Source: Flavobacterium hydrophilum (lineage in GTDB: Bacteria > Bacteroidota > Bacteroidia > Flavobacteriales > Flavobacteriaceae). From it: a stretch of DNA of 64,000 nt. A program made the translations under genes and the position numbers. The stretch is from contig NZ_QJHL01000001.1 in the NCBI RefSeq assembly GCF_003202405.1, positions 1,426,001 through 1,490,000 on the forward strand, written 5' to 3'. Shown here one piece after another: positions 1 to 9,490 of the stretch. How positions within the stretch are numbered: position 1 is the stretch's first letter; every line of letters starts with the position of its first letter. Under the pieces are notes generated by a model. It had not been told where the DNA came from and searched no databases. It saw nothing but the letters and a program-made list of their open reading frames with translations.

Positions 1-1205
1 TAAAATCGGTATTGGACAGAGTCTATAATTTTTTAGATAAAAATTCGGCTTCAAAAATTATAAATGCAGCAACAAAGGCTGAAATTACCGACTATAAAAA
101 AAACAAAGAAGATGTTATTTTCGAACCAGGAGCTTTTAGATTAACGAGTTACGAATGGGGCGTTACCTATGCCGGAATGTTGTTAGCATCTAAAGCTACA
201 GGAGAAAAATACTTTGCCGATTATTCGAATAAAAGAATACAATTAATCGCTGATGTTGCAGAAAATATTCAGGAAAAAAATATCAAGGATAAAGACATGC
301 TCAAAACGCTTCATCCCGAAGCTTTGGATTTTGCAGGAGCGCTTTGTGCTGCTTTTATTAAGGCAAAAAAAGAAGGTTTAAAAGCCAATATTGATCCTTT
401 GGTTAATAATTATATCCACTTTATCAGCAGTGAACAGTTTAGGTTAAAAGACGGAACTTTAGCCCGAAACAGGCCTCAGGATAATACGCTTTGGTTAGAC
501 GATATGTTTATGAGCGTACCGGCTTTAGCACAAATGGGGGCTTACACAGGTGACACAAAATATTTTGATGATGCTGTAAAACAAGTGAATCAGTTTTCTA
601 AAAGAATGTTCAACGAGCAAAAAGGAATCTACATGCACGGCTGGGTTGAATCGATGGAAGTACATCCGCAGTTTCATTGGGCAAGAGCTAATGGTTGGGC
701 TATAATGACAATGGTTGAATTACTGGAAGTTTTACCTAAAAATCATCCGGGATATCCACAGGTTTTGGCACAATTACAAAAACACATCGCCGGTTTGGTG
801 CAATATCAGCACGGAACTGGTTTTTGGCATCAGTTATTAGATAAAAATGATTCCTATCTGGAAACTTCTGCGACAGCTATTTACACGTATTCTATTGCCC
901 GAGCAATTAATCGTGGATATGTAGATAAAATGACTTATGGTCCAGCCGTTTTATTGGGTTGGAATGCAGTTGCTTCAAAAGTAAATGAAAAAGGTCAGGT
1001 AGAAGGAACCTGCGTAGGTACAGGTATGGGCTTTGATCCTGCGTTTTATTATTACCGTCCGATAAACGTTTTTGCCGCTCATGGTTATGGTCCTGTTTTA
1101 TTGGCTGGAGCCGAAGTAATTTTGTTGTTAAAAGACAATCAGTTTCAGATAAATGACAGTGCAATACAATTAAAAGTTGAAGGTAAAAACAATTTACACA
1201 AATAA
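1..1205 (+). CDS. GH105 unsaturated rhamnogalacturonyl hydrolase, 5' partial
   Basis: This is the C-terminal part of an (alpha/alpha)6-barrel glycosidase of the GH105/GH88 type (YteR-like). Such enzymes remove the 4,5-unsaturated uronic acid left at the non-reducing end by pectin lyases. The frame is open to the left edge, and the first possible start is only a TTG at 12, already inside the first barrel helix, so the true start and a probable signal peptide lie outside the window. The WLDDMF motif near residue 163 of the visible protein carries the Asp expected as catalytic residue in this family. HGWVES, HFHWARANGW-like and GTGMGFD segments also fit the family. Only 1 base separates it from the next gene, so they are probably co-transcribed. 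The family call is firm; preference for rhamnogalacturonan over galacturonan products is inferred from the neighbours. Confidence 0.9.
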   Translation, partial: KSVLDRVYNFLDKNSASKIINAATKAEITDYKKNKEDVIFEPGAFRLTSYEWGVTYAGMLLASKATGEKYFADYSNKRIQLIADVAENIQEKNIKDKDMLKTLHPEALDFAGALCAAFIKAKKEGLKANIDPLVNNYIHFISSEQFRLKDGTLARNRPQDNTLWLDDMFMSVPALAQMGAYTGDTKYFDDAVKQVNQFSKRMFNEQKGIYMHGWVESMEVHPQFHWARANGWAIMTMVELLEVLPKNHPGYPQVLAQLQKHIAGLVQYQHGTGFWHQLLDKNDSYLETSATAIYTYSIARAINRGYVDKMTYGPAVLLGWNAVASKVNEKGQVEGTCVGTGMGFDPAFYYYRPINVFAAHGYGPVLLAGAEVILLLKDNQFQINDSAIQLKVEGKNNLHK

Positions 1206-1206
1206 G

Positions 1207-2541
1207 ATGAAGAGCCATTTAAGTGTCATTTTTTTATTAGCAACTATGACTTCTTTCAGTCAGATTGGTACCCGTTTTCCATCAGAAAAAAAGATAATAA
1301 AAGATCCGGTCACAGGTCAGGAATTGATTTTTTTGACAACCAAACAGGCAGGAGATTCTAAAACCTATCCAACACATCCGCAATGGACATCAGATGGAGA
1401 ATGGCTGATTTTCAGAACCAAAAGAGCCAATGGAGAAGCAGTAGCTGTCAACGAAAAATCAGGCATAATGGTTCAGGTTACCGAAGGAGGGTATACCGGA
1501 ACTTTATGCATGGCTCAAAAAAGCATGAAACTGTTTTTTATGCGAAAAGGAGAAGGAGATAAAATGCAGATTGTAGAGGTAAATCTGGATGCTGTTTTTA
1601 AAGACAGTCAGGCAGGAAAAATGAAACCGGTTTCAGCTTACGAACACGTTCGCGGTGTGACAACTCCTGAAATGGGTGCTTCAGGCGATATGGCGCTGGA
1701 TGCTGATGAAGAACGAATTTATTTCAGAATCGGAAAGGAAGAAGCGGGAAGACACTTAGATTCGAATGTAAAAATAGAGAAAAGTATCGGTCCGAGGAAT
1801 ATGGGAGCAGGTCCGGGCGGAATCAGCAGCATGAATTTAAAAACAGGTGAATTTAAACATGTCGTTTCAGTACCATTTCAGGTTGGACATATTCAGTCGA
1901 ACATATGGAATCCTGGAGAATTGGTTTTTTGCTGGGAAACAGGAGGGAAGTCACCTCAAAGAACGTGGACCGTTATGGCAGACGGAACGGGTTTACGTCC
2001 TTTGTATCCCGAATCTGATTTTGAATGGGTAACGCACGAGGCAGTGATTTCTAAAGATGAAGTAGCGATAGCCATCATGGGACATCGTAAAATAGATATT
2101 CAGAAAGAAGCTCCTGTAGAAATTGCTGAAAATGGCGAAATCAGAAATCCGGTTAATCCCGGACAGGAAAGCAATTGGGGAAATACCGGAACCCGTGAAA
2201 AACCTACTGGCTTAGGAATTGTAAATCTTAGAACCAGAGAAATGATTATTGCCGGACAAACCAAAAGCGGCAGCGGATTGTGGCATGTACATGGTTCTGC
2301 AGACGGACGATGGGCAGTAGGGGATGATTTTTCGAGAAGTTTGTATTTAATAGACAGAAACACAAACGAAATGATGATGCTTACTACGGGACATAAACAA
2401 ACTGCAGCCGATCACATTCATCCAACATTTAACAGAGACGGAACCAAAATCCAAATTCAGTCGGCGATGCTTTCTGAAGACAATCGTACGATGAATATCT
2501 GTATTGTGAATGTGCCGAAAGAATGGCTGAAACGAAAATAA
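1207..2541 (+). CDS. PL22-like oligogalacturonate lyase, secreted beta-propeller
   Basis: The protein has a signal peptide (MKSHLSVIFLLATMTSFSQ) followed by a WD40-like beta-propeller of the oligogalacturonate lyase type. That family cleaves short galacturonate oligomers by beta-elimination with a bound divalent metal. Histidine-rich segments spaced along the chain (VGHIQSN, VTHEAV, HVHGS, ADHIHP) are the likely metal-binding and catalytic positions. I chose the ATG at 1207 because the signal peptide starts there; an in-frame TTG at 1177 would add ten residues that overlap the upstream gene. It follows the GH105 gene by 1 base, so lyase and unsaturated-product hydrolase are made together. Typical PL22 enzymes are about 390 residues; this one is 444. 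Substrate is assigned by family only. Confidence 0.8.
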   Translation: MKSHLSVIFLLATMTSFSQIGTRFPSEKKIIKDPVTGQELIFLTTKQAGDSKTYPTHPQWTSDGEWLIFRTKRANGEAVAVNEKSGIMVQVTEGGYTGTLCMAQKSMKLFFMRKGEGDKMQIVEVNLDAVFKDSQAGKMKPVSAYEHVRGVTTPEMGASGDMALDADEERIYFRIGKEEAGRHLDSNVKIEKSIGPRNMGAGPGGISSMNLKTGEFKHVVSVPFQVGHIQSNIWNPGELVFCWETGGKSPQRTWTVMADGTGLRPLYPESDFEWVTHEAVISKDEVAIAIMGHRKIDIQKEAPVEIAENGEIRNPVNPGQESNWGNTGTREKPTGLGIVNLRTREMIIAGQTKSGSGLWHVHGSADGRWAVGDDFSRSLYLIDRNTNEMMMLTTGHKQTAADHIHPTFNRDGTKIQIQSAMLSEDNRTMNICIVNVPKEWLKRK

Positions 2542-2565
2542 TAATCTGATTTTAAAAATGAAAAA

Positions 2566-4908
2566 ATGAAATATTTTAAAAGAATAAAGATTAAACAGTT
2601 ATCATTTGCTTTACTGTTTTTAGTTTTAGTAACAAGTGGTTTTTCGCAGGCACGTAAAGTTATTAATTTTGATAATGGCTGGCAGTTCACAAAAGGCGAA
2701 GTTGTTAGCGCGGAGAATCCGTCATTTGATGATACAAAATGGAGAACCCTTAATGTGCCTCATGACTGGAGTATTGAAGGACCTTATGACAAAACAAATC
2801 CAACGGCTCGTGGTGGAGGTTATTTGCCAGCCGGAATTGGATGGTACCGCAAAACATTCAAAATCGATAAAGAAGATGTCAAAAAACTAATCACTATCGA
2901 ATTTGATGGTGTAATGGCCAACAGCGATGTCTGGATAAACGGCCAACATTTAGGAAAACGACCTTATGGATATATCAGTTTTGCGTATGATTTGACTCCT
3001 TATCTAAATTTTGACAAACCGAATGTCATTGCAGTAAGAGCTGATAATACAATTCAGCCGGCTTCCCGTTATTATACCGGTGCGGGTATTTATCGTCATG
3101 TTCGTTTGGTTTCGGTTAATGCGACGCATTTGAAACATTGGGGGACCTTTATTACTACCCCAATCGCTACAGCTTCTAAAGGTGTTGTGAATTTAAAGGT
3201 GGAAATTGACAACAAAGCAGCTGCAGGTGATTACAAATTGCAAATCGAAATTGCCGATGCTACTGGAAAAGTGGTTAAAACAGCTGAAAGCGTAAAGAAT
3301 ATTGCTGCTAATGGTACAGTTTTGTTTTCGCATGATATTGAAATCTCAAATCCAAAATTATGGAATTTGGAGACGCCTAATTTATACACGGCAACCACCA
3401 GATTATATTCGGGAAAAACACTTATCGACAATCAAACCATTCCATTTGGAATTAAAAAATCAGAATTCATTGCCGAATCCGGTTTTTGGTTAAACGGTAA
3501 AAATTTGAAGCTAAAAGGCGTTTGTCTGCATCATGATGGAGGTGCAGTGGGAGCAGCAGTTCCTTTAGGGGTATGGAAAGAACGTTTTAAAAAATTAAAA
3601 GAAGTAGGTGTTAATGCCATTCGCACTTCGCATAATCCTGTCGCTCCGGAATTTCTTGATTTGTGTGACCAAATGGGATTTCTGGTTATGGATGAAACTT
3701 TTGATACCTGGACGGCTGCGAAGCACAATGGAGAAAAAGGATACAACTTGTATTTTAAAGAATGGTGGGAGCAAGATACGAGAGATCTTATTTTGAGAGA
3801 CAGAAACCATCCGTCAATTGTAATTTATAGTATAGGAAATGAAATTCATGATGATTTAAGTTATCCGGAAGGGTACAAAAAATATAAAATGCAGGAAGAT
3901 GTGGTAAAAAAATATGATGATACCAGACCTGTAACAATGGCACTTTTCAGGCCTGCGAATTCTAAAGTATATTTAAGCGGTTTTGCCGAGCAGATGGATG
4001 TTGTAGGACAAAATTACCGTGAAAATGAATTAATAGCTGCTCACGAAGCACATCCAACCTGGAAAGTCTTGGGAACTGAAAATACACACGTTTTGGTTCA
4101 ATGGCTGGCTTTACGCGACAAACCGTATATGGCAGGCCAGTTTTTATGGACAGGTTATGATTATCTTGGAGAAGCAGATTGGCCGGAAACCACAAACAAT
4201 CAGGGTTTATTTGACAGAGCCGGAAACTGGAAACAGCAATCCCTGCAAAGAGACAGCTGGTGGTCAGAAGAACCAGTGGTTCATATCATGAGAAAATCTG
4301 AAAACGCCGGAGAAGGAAAATGGGTTGCCGACTGGACGCCGAATGATTTTGATACCTACGATAATGCGAAAGTTCAGGTATACAGTAATTGTGAGGAAGT
4401 AGAGCTTTTTCTTAACGATAAATCATTAGGATCTGTAAAAAAGCCTGCAGATGATTCACCAAGAGAATGGAATGTCACTTTTGAAGAAGGAACAATAAAA
4501 GCTATTGGAAAGGATAAAGGCAAAGTAGTGGCTGAAGAATCCTTTACATCTGCCGGAAAACCATCAAAAATTATTCTTACCAAAAGTAATCCAACACTTG
4601 TCAACAATTGGGATGATGTATCTTTTATCACAGCGACAATTGTTGATGATAAAGGCATTCGATGTGCAAATGCAGATAACCTAATTAAATTTACAGTTAC
4701 AGATTCAGGTAAAATTATTGGAGTTGACAATGGTAATATCATTAGTCATGAATCTTATCAGACTCCTGAAAGAAGTGCTTATAACGGAAAAGCAATTGCA
4801 ATCATTAAAGCCACTAAAAATAGTGGGAAAATCGAAATAAAAGCTTCAGCAGAAGGTCTGGAAGCAGCAGCAATCAGCATTGATATTGTTCCGGAAAAAG
4901 GAAAGTAA
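2566..4908 (+). CDS. GH2 exo-glycosidase, probable beta-galactosidase
   Basis: This is a secreted GH2 enzyme of 780 residues: signal peptide to about residue 27, sugar-binding jelly roll (30-190), immunoglobulin-like domain (190-300), TIM barrel (300-600) and C-terminal Ig-like domains. The barrel shows NAIRTSHNP and the acid/base glutamate in SIGNEIHDD. The nucleophile is probably the Glu in VLGTENTH. These are the normal GH2 catalytic positions. It is the last gene of the GH105-lyase-GH2 group, with 24 bases between it and the lyase gene and a strong hairpin terminator after it. An ATG at 2558 is followed at once by TGA, so 2566 is the start. In a pectin context a role on galactan side chains is likely, but GH2 also contains glucuronidases and arabinopyranosidases. 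Confidence 0.85.
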   Translation: MKYFKRIKIKQLSFALLFLVLVTSGFSQARKVINFDNGWQFTKGEVVSAENPSFDDTKWRTLNVPHDWSIEGPYDKTNPTARGGGYLPAGIGWYRKTFKIDKEDVKKLITIEFDGVMANSDVWINGQHLGKRPYGYISFAYDLTPYLNFDKPNVIAVRADNTIQPASRYYTGAGIYRHVRLVSVNATHLKHWGTFITTPIATASKGVVNLKVEIDNKAAAGDYKLQIEIADATGKVVKTAESVKNIAANGTVLFSHDIEISNPKLWNLETPNLYTATTRLYSGKTLIDNQTIPFGIKKSEFIAESGFWLNGKNLKLKGVCLHHDGGAVGAAVPLGVWKERFKKLKEVGVNAIRTSHNPVAPEFLDLCDQMGFLVMDETFDTWTAAKHNGEKGYNLYFKEWWEQDTRDLILRDRNHPSIVIYSIGNEIHDDLSYPEGYKKYKMQEDVVKKYDDTRPVTMALFRPANSKVYLSGFAEQMDVVGQNYRENELIAAHEAHPTWKVLGTENTHVLVQWLALRDKPYMAGQFLWTGYDYLGEADWPETTNNQGLFDRAGNWKQQSLQRDSWWSEEPVVHIMRKSENAGEGKWVADWTPNDFDTYDNAKVQVYSNCEEVELFLNDKSLGSVKKPADDSPREWNVTFEEGTIKAIGKDKGKVVAEESFTSAGKPSKIILTKSNPTLVNNWDDVSFITATIVDDKGIRCANADNLIKFTVTDSGKIIGVDNGNIISHESYQTPERSAYNGKAIAIIKATKNSGKIEIKASAEGLEAAAISIDIVPEKGK

Positions 4909-4930
4909 TATTGGTGAAAGTAGTAATTAC

Positions 4931-4965
4931 AAAAAATCCCCGAAGACTCTTTTCGGGGATTTTTT
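4931..4965. terminator. Bidirectional hairpin terminator
   Basis: A 14-base arm (AAAAAATCCCCGAA, 4931-4944) pairs perfectly with 4952-4965 around a 7-base loop. The A-run on one side and T-run on the other let it serve both converging genes, the GH2 at 2566-4908 and the minus-strand gene ending at 4984. Confidence 0.9.
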
Positions 4966-4983
4966 GTGATTTTTTATATTAAA

Positions 4984-7884
4984 CTATTTGATTTTATTCT
5001 GATTAGAATTAGGTTTCAATTCATCCGGACTGTCTTTGGTAAACGTTTTAAATTGTTCTTTTGAAGGGCTTACGAAAATATCGATTAAGACATCAAAGCT
5101 CAAATCCTCTTTTGGATTAAAAGTATCAGAATTCATGTATTGCTGCAAGGAAATGAACAATTGCTTTGCAGCAGGTTTATTTTCTAAATCCGGACCTAAA
5201 TCGGCGCTGCTCACGATAATTTTTCCTTTACCGACTTTAGCTTCTATTATTAATGCCAGTCTGCGGTTCATAAACCAGGTATCGATAGGCTGAACCAAAG
5301 GACGGAAATTTGCCGGAAAATCTTCAAGATTCATCACCTGTGAGCGATTTTGAATTTCCCACCATTGCAAATCACTATGAAAACTGGTTGGGAAATTAGC
5401 AAAAGCAGGGCTTTTATCCTGAATAAGCATTCCCGTGACGTGTGGAGGGCGCATTTTGAACCACGAAGTATTCCAGAAAACCGGAAGAAAATGCATTTCT
5501 ACCTCTTTCCCTTTTACAACTTTGCCTGATGCATTCAAAAAGACTTTTCCTCCATTCTGCAAAACATCTTTGGCTTTGTCATCCAGAACAGTTGTGTAAT
5601 ATACAGAGGAAGTAATTTTCGTATTTTTGTCAGGATAAACCCAAAAATCCCAATCGTTTACAAAAGACGTATTATTGACTTTTACTTCAAGATTTAGTTT
5701 GGATGCTTCTTTGATTTCTGCTAATGGAAAAGTCAGATTTCCAACTAAAATACCGTTTCCATTTTCATAAGTTTTAGGGTCAAAATTTCCTTCAGAAAGA
5801 GCAATTCCTTTTTTATTTTTGATAGTCCAGCTAATTACCGCATTTTGTAAAGGACTTTTTCCTGAGTGAAAAAGCGCTATTTCAGCCTTAAAGATTTCGG
5901 TGTTGGTATAAATAAATTTTGGAACTTTCAGCAACGGAACCGTTTCGTTACAAAATCGTTTATATTCCTGAGAAGTTACATATCCTTTTTCCTGAAAAAA
6001 AGCATCCAAAACACCTACTAAAGCGGTTCCCTGACCAGGAAAATCCTGCAACCCTAACGCTTGGAATCCTGCATATCCGGGAGTTCTCAGCATTTTTTCA
6101 ATTTCGTTTTTATAACACAAAACCTGTAGTTTTCCGGAGGCATTCAAAAAGTCTTTTGCCTGATCTGCCATGTTGTGATCGGCAAGATCCTGACGGAACA
6201 TTTCGAAATTTTTAGCCCTGTAAACCCCTTTGTATTTAGATATTTCTTCAAAATTCGGAAAAACACAATACTGACCGATTTCATGCGCAACAAATGGCAC
6301 TTTAAAAGGAGCAATTCCGGCACTGAAATCTGTTTCTGTTTCGGGCAATTTATTCCAGTTCAAACCTCGTACACCGCCACGTGACTGATATTCTGCATTT
6401 GGAACCACAGGCCAGCTTCCGCCAACAGACATTCCGGTATAAACCCTTCTACTGTCTTTGGCTTTCCAAAAATCCACAAATTTGTTGAGATACTCTACCT
6501 GCTTTCCTGCAGGCTCATTGCCTGCAGATAACATTGTAAACGAAGCATAATTGCCATAATCTTTTGCCATTCGTATAGTTTCGTCATACAAGAATTGGTC
6601 AATCGGCTGCCCTAATCCTATTTTTGGACCGTGATTGGGCCAGCTTGGGCCTTCCGGCTGTAAATAGATTCCGCCCTTATCTGCCGCAATAAAGGCTGCT
6701 TCGGGAGGGCACCAGGAATGAAAACGCACATGATTTAAACCATAGGATTTGATAGTCTTAAAAATTTTGTCCCATGCTTCTACAGTAGTCGCAGGATAAC
6801 CTGTTAATGGAAATTCGCAATTATGCACCGTTCCCCGGAGGAATACCGGAATATCATTAATCAAAAACTGATTATCCTTAATTTTAAATTCACGCATCCC
6901 AAACTGAATCTTTTTCTCAGATTGTATTCCTTTAGCATTAAGTTTTACGGACAGATGATACAAAGCCGGATCAAATTCGTCCCAGGTCAGCATTCCTTTT
7001 CCGAAAGGAAGTTCTATTTCAATAATTTTGCTGTCAGCGCCAGAAATAGCCACCTGATTGGTAATTTCTTTGGTCTGGTCTGATTTTGGGCTGTTGAAAC
7101 TTTTTGCAGACAAGGACAACTTTCCATTAAATTCATTTGCTGTGCTATTATTTAAAATGATTTTTACACGTGCTTTTCTGTTTTTTATATCCGGATAAAT
7201 TTGAACATCATCAATATAAACAGGTGAAAATGATTCTAAAGCTATTTTACCAATGATACCATTCCAGTTTCCCTGTGTGTGATCCGTAACGCTATGGGAA
7301 TCGGGCCCCACATTTATTTTAGTGATCCGGTTATCAATCCGAATAGATATGCGCTGTTTTCCCGGTAAAAGAAATGCGCTTAAATCGTAAATATGTGGAG
7401 CTACTAAGGAGTTTTGCAAACCCACTTCTTTGTCGTTTATCCAGACTCTGGTTTCTATATGAGCTCTTTCTAAATGAAGCAAAATTCGTCTGCCTTTCCA
7501 GTTTGCAGGAACATTAACTTCTTTCTGGTACCAGGCAGTGCCAACATAATGTTTTGCAGGTGTAAGCCAAAACGGAATATGTATATTTCCGGGCTGGCGG
7601 TATTTCTCCAATCGCGGAATAAAATAGAAAGAACTGTCATAGATCGAACCTGTCCATTTTGTTTTTAGTGTGATGTCATCTCCTTTCAGAAATTCAGCCA
7701 TTGAGCCAGGAAGTTTTATAACATCTGCGAGATTTTTGTTATACCATTTCTGAGTTATTCCTTCATCGTTCCGGTCAATTTCAAAATACCAGTTGCCTTT
7801 GAGATTAATTTCATCATTTTTAAAACTGCTTAAAGTAAATAAAATGGTCAGTAACAGACAGATGTAGCCGTATTTCTTTGTCAT
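4984..7884 (-). CDS. GH2-superfamily glycosidase, specificity unknown
   Basis: The product has 966 residues with a signal peptide (first about 22), a GH2-type sugar-binding domain (WYQKEVNVP... THIETRVWIND-like region), an Ig-like domain and a TIM barrel. Likely catalytic residues are the Glu of LSAGNEPAG (acid/base) and the Glu of FVAHEIGQYCVFP (nucleophile). The barrel contains HVRFHSWCPPEAAFIAADKGG and LQPEGPSWPN, which differ from classical beta-galactosidases. The C-terminal 350 residues hold further beta-sandwich domains. It is a lone gene transcribed away from the GH43 gene at 8040 through a shared control region carrying the TACAGGAT element. I cannot assign a substrate; beta-glucuronidase or beta-galactosidase activity on arabinogalactan or RG-I side chains are both possible. 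Confidence 0.75.
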   Translation of the reverse strand: MTKKYGYICLLLTILFTLSSFKNDEINLKGNWYFEIDRNDEGITQKWYNKNLADVIKLPGSMAEFLKGDDITLKTKWTGSIYDSSFYFIPRLEKYRQPGNIHIPFWLTPAKHYVGTAWYQKEVNVPANWKGRRILLHLERAHIETRVWINDKEVGLQNSLVAPHIYDLSAFLLPGKQRISIRIDNRITKINVGPDSHSVTDHTQGNWNGIIGKIALESFSPVYIDDVQIYPDIKNRKARVKIILNNSTANEFNGKLSLSAKSFNSPKSDQTKEITNQVAISGADSKIIEIELPFGKGMLTWDEFDPALYHLSVKLNAKGIQSEKKIQFGMREFKIKDNQFLINDIPVFLRGTVHNCEFPLTGYPATTVEAWDKIFKTIKSYGLNHVRFHSWCPPEAAFIAADKGGIYLQPEGPSWPNHGPKIGLGQPIDQFLYDETIRMAKDYGNYASFTMLSAGNEPAGKQVEYLNKFVDFWKAKDSRRVYTGMSVGGSWPVVPNAEYQSRGGVRGLNWNKLPETETDFSAGIAPFKVPFVAHEIGQYCVFPNFEEISKYKGVYRAKNFEMFRQDLADHNMADQAKDFLNASGKLQVLCYKNEIEKMLRTPGYAGFQALGLQDFPGQGTALVGVLDAFFQEKGYVTSQEYKRFCNETVPLLKVPKFIYTNTEIFKAEIALFHSGKSPLQNAVISWTIKNKKGIALSEGNFDPKTYENGNGILVGNLTFPLAEIKEASKLNLEVKVNNTSFVNDWDFWVYPDKNTKITSSVYYTTVLDDKAKDVLQNGGKVFLNASGKVVKGKEVEMHFLPVFWNTSWFKMRPPHVTGMLIQDKSPAFANFPTSFHSDLQWWEIQNRSQVMNLEDFPANFRPLVQPIDTWFMNRRLALIIEAKVGKGKIIVSSADLGPDLENKPAAKQLFISLQQYMNSDTFNPKEDLSFDVLIDIFVSPSKEQFKTFTKDSPDELKPNSNQNKIK

Positions 7885-7903
7885 GATCTTAGTTTAGTAT
7901 AAG

Positions 7904-7950
7904 TAAAAATAACCGGTCAGGCAAGAATTGTCATCCTGTAGCATCCTGTC
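7904..7950 (-). promoter_or_regulatory. Promoter of the minus-strand GH2 with tandem TACAGGAT elements
   Basis: Reading the minus strand, GACAGGATGC (7950-7941) is followed directly by TACAGGATGA (7940-7931), a direct repeat with a 10-base period. Twenty bases after the second copy lies TATTTTTA (7911-7904), which matches the Bacteroidetes -7 box TAnnTTTG at all but the last position. The start codon is at 7884. The element and its spacing recur at other promoters in the window. Confidence 0.6.
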
Positions 7951-7973
7951 TTTTATTTAACAGTTATAACCGA

Positions 7974-8013
7974 TAGTACAGGATACAAAAAAAATAATAA
8001 TAGAATAAATTTG
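7974..8013 (+). promoter_or_regulatory. Promoter of the GH43-GH28-GH115-sulfatase operon with TAGTACAGGATA
   Basis: TAGTACAGGATA occupies 7974-7985. After exactly 20 bases comes TAAATTTG (8006-8013), a perfect TAnnTTTG -7 box. The element therefore replaces the usual -33 TTTG, as expected of an activator site or a repressor overlapping the promoter. The GH43 start codon is at 8040. Confidence 0.65.
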
Positions 8014-8039
8014 ATTAATTAAGAATTGGAATCGTAAAA

Positions 8040-9473
8040 ATGAGCAGAAATAATTATTTTATTTTTAAATATTTAAGAAAAGTTACATGGTGTATTATGC
8101 TTATGATGTGCGTTTCTGCTTCGTATGGACAACAGTCAGGAAAAATGGATGCGATTTATTCCGGAACTCCCTGGTTTGACCAAAACGGGAATGTTGTTAG
8201 TGCTCATGGTGCCAATATTATTAAAGAGAAAGATACTTTTTATTTATTTGGTGAAGCTCATACAGACACCAGTAATGCATTTGCAGGTTTTAACTGTTAC
8301 TCATCAAAAGATTTGTATAACTGGAAATTTGAAAGCATTGCACTTCCGCTGCAAAAATCGGGTAAACTGGGTCCTAATCGTGTTGGTGAAAGACCAAAAA
8401 TAATGAAGTGCATTAAAACAGGTGAATTTGTTATGTTCATGCATGCAGATACTTTAACGTACAAAGATCAGTTTGTTGGTTATGCCGTTTCAAAAAACAT
8501 TAAAGGTCCGTATCAGTTTAAAGGTCCGCTTTTGTATCAGGGCAAACCGATAAAAAAATGGGATATGGGAACTTTTCAGGATACTGATGGTTCCGGTTAT
8601 ATTTTGGTTCACGGAGGAGAAATTTACAAACTGAGCGATGATTTTAACTCGGTTACGGAGAAAGTAAACGAAAATATTACATCAGGATTTGAATCTCCGA
8701 CAATGCTTAAAAAAGAAGGTCTATATTATTTTATAGGGTCGCATTTAACAAGCTGGGAGAAAAACGATAACTATTATTACACTTCAAATTCACTGAAAGG
8801 TCCCTGGCAATCTCAGGGTTTAATCGCTCCGGAAGGAACACTGACGTGGAATTCACAATCGACTTTTGTATTACCAATTCAGTGCACAAAAGGCACAACG
8901 TATATGTTTATGGGTGACAGATGGTCTTTTCCTAAACAGGCTTCTTCAGCAACGTATGTCTGGCAGCCGCTTGTAATTTCGGGAACATCACTTTCGATTC
9001 CTGATTATCAGGATGCCTGGCAACTATATACTGTAACCGGAATTTCATCTGTTGCAGACAGTAATGACGAAATCATTAAAAATACTGATACACAAATCCA
9101 ATATAAAGGCAATTGGAAAGAAACAACATCTGAAAGCAGATCTGAGGAAAAAGATGCTTCGTTTACAGTTAGTTTTACCGGTGAGCAAATTGCATTGTAT
9201 AGTTTAGTTGGTTCTGAAAACGGGTATGCTAAAGTTGTTTTAACCGATAAAAAAGGCAAGGTAATTGTGTCAGCCCTCGTTGACATGTATAGCAAATTTT
9301 CAATCGAAACACAAGTTTTCAGGTCTCCGTTGCTTAAAAAAGGCAATTATCATTTAACCGTTTCTGTTACAGGGGAAAGGCCAAACTGGTCAGATAAAAG
9401 AAAATCAAATTACGGAAGCACAGGATATTATATTTCTATCAGTCAAATTAAAATAAAACCTCATAAAATTTAA
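8040..9473 (+). CDS. GH43 family exo-galactanase-like glycosidase
   Basis: This secreted 477-residue protein has a signal peptide (to about residue 30, ending SASYGQ), a five-bladed beta-propeller of GH43 (about 40-330) and a C-terminal beta-sandwich. FESPTM carries the probable acid Glu. WNSQSTFVLP and MGDRW are the kind of motifs seen in GH43 subfamily 24/34 proteins. In subfamily 24 exo-beta-1,3-galactanases a Gln takes the place of the usual catalytic base, and the Gln of NSQST could be that residue. It opens a four-gene plus-strand run with 17 bases to the GH28. Its promoter carries the shared TAGTACAGGATA element. Subfamily assignment is from motif recall and is less sure than the GH43 call. 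Confidence 0.75.
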   Translation: MSRNNYFIFKYLRKVTWCIMLMMCVSASYGQQSGKMDAIYSGTPWFDQNGNVVSAHGANIIKEKDTFYLFGEAHTDTSNAFAGFNCYSSKDLYNWKFESIALPLQKSGKLGPNRVGERPKIMKCIKTGEFVMFMHADTLTYKDQFVGYAVSKNIKGPYQFKGPLLYQGKPIKKWDMGTFQDTDGSGYILVHGGEIYKLSDDFNSVTEKVNENITSGFESPTMLKKEGLYYFIGSHLTSWEKNDNYYYTSNSLKGPWQSQGLIAPEGTLTWNSQSTFVLPIQCTKGTTYMFMGDRWSFPKQASSATYVWQPLVISGTSLSIPDYQDAWQLYTVTGISSVADSNDEIIKNTDTQIQYKGNWKETTSESRSEEKDASFTVSFTGEQIALYSLVGSENGYAKVVLTDKKGKVIVSALVDMYSKFSIETQVFRSPLLKKGNYHLTVSVTGERPNWSDKRKSNYGSTGYYISISQIKIKPHKI

Positions 9474-9490
9474 AAACCAAAAAAGATACA

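Noticed and set aside
1177..1206. TTG start ten codons upstream for the PL22-like gene
   Set aside because: It would overlap the GH105 gene and place ten residues before a good signal peptide.
4374..4742. 122-residue minus-strand open frame inside the GH2 at 2566
   Set aside because: Antisense shadow with low-complexity Ser/Leu composition.
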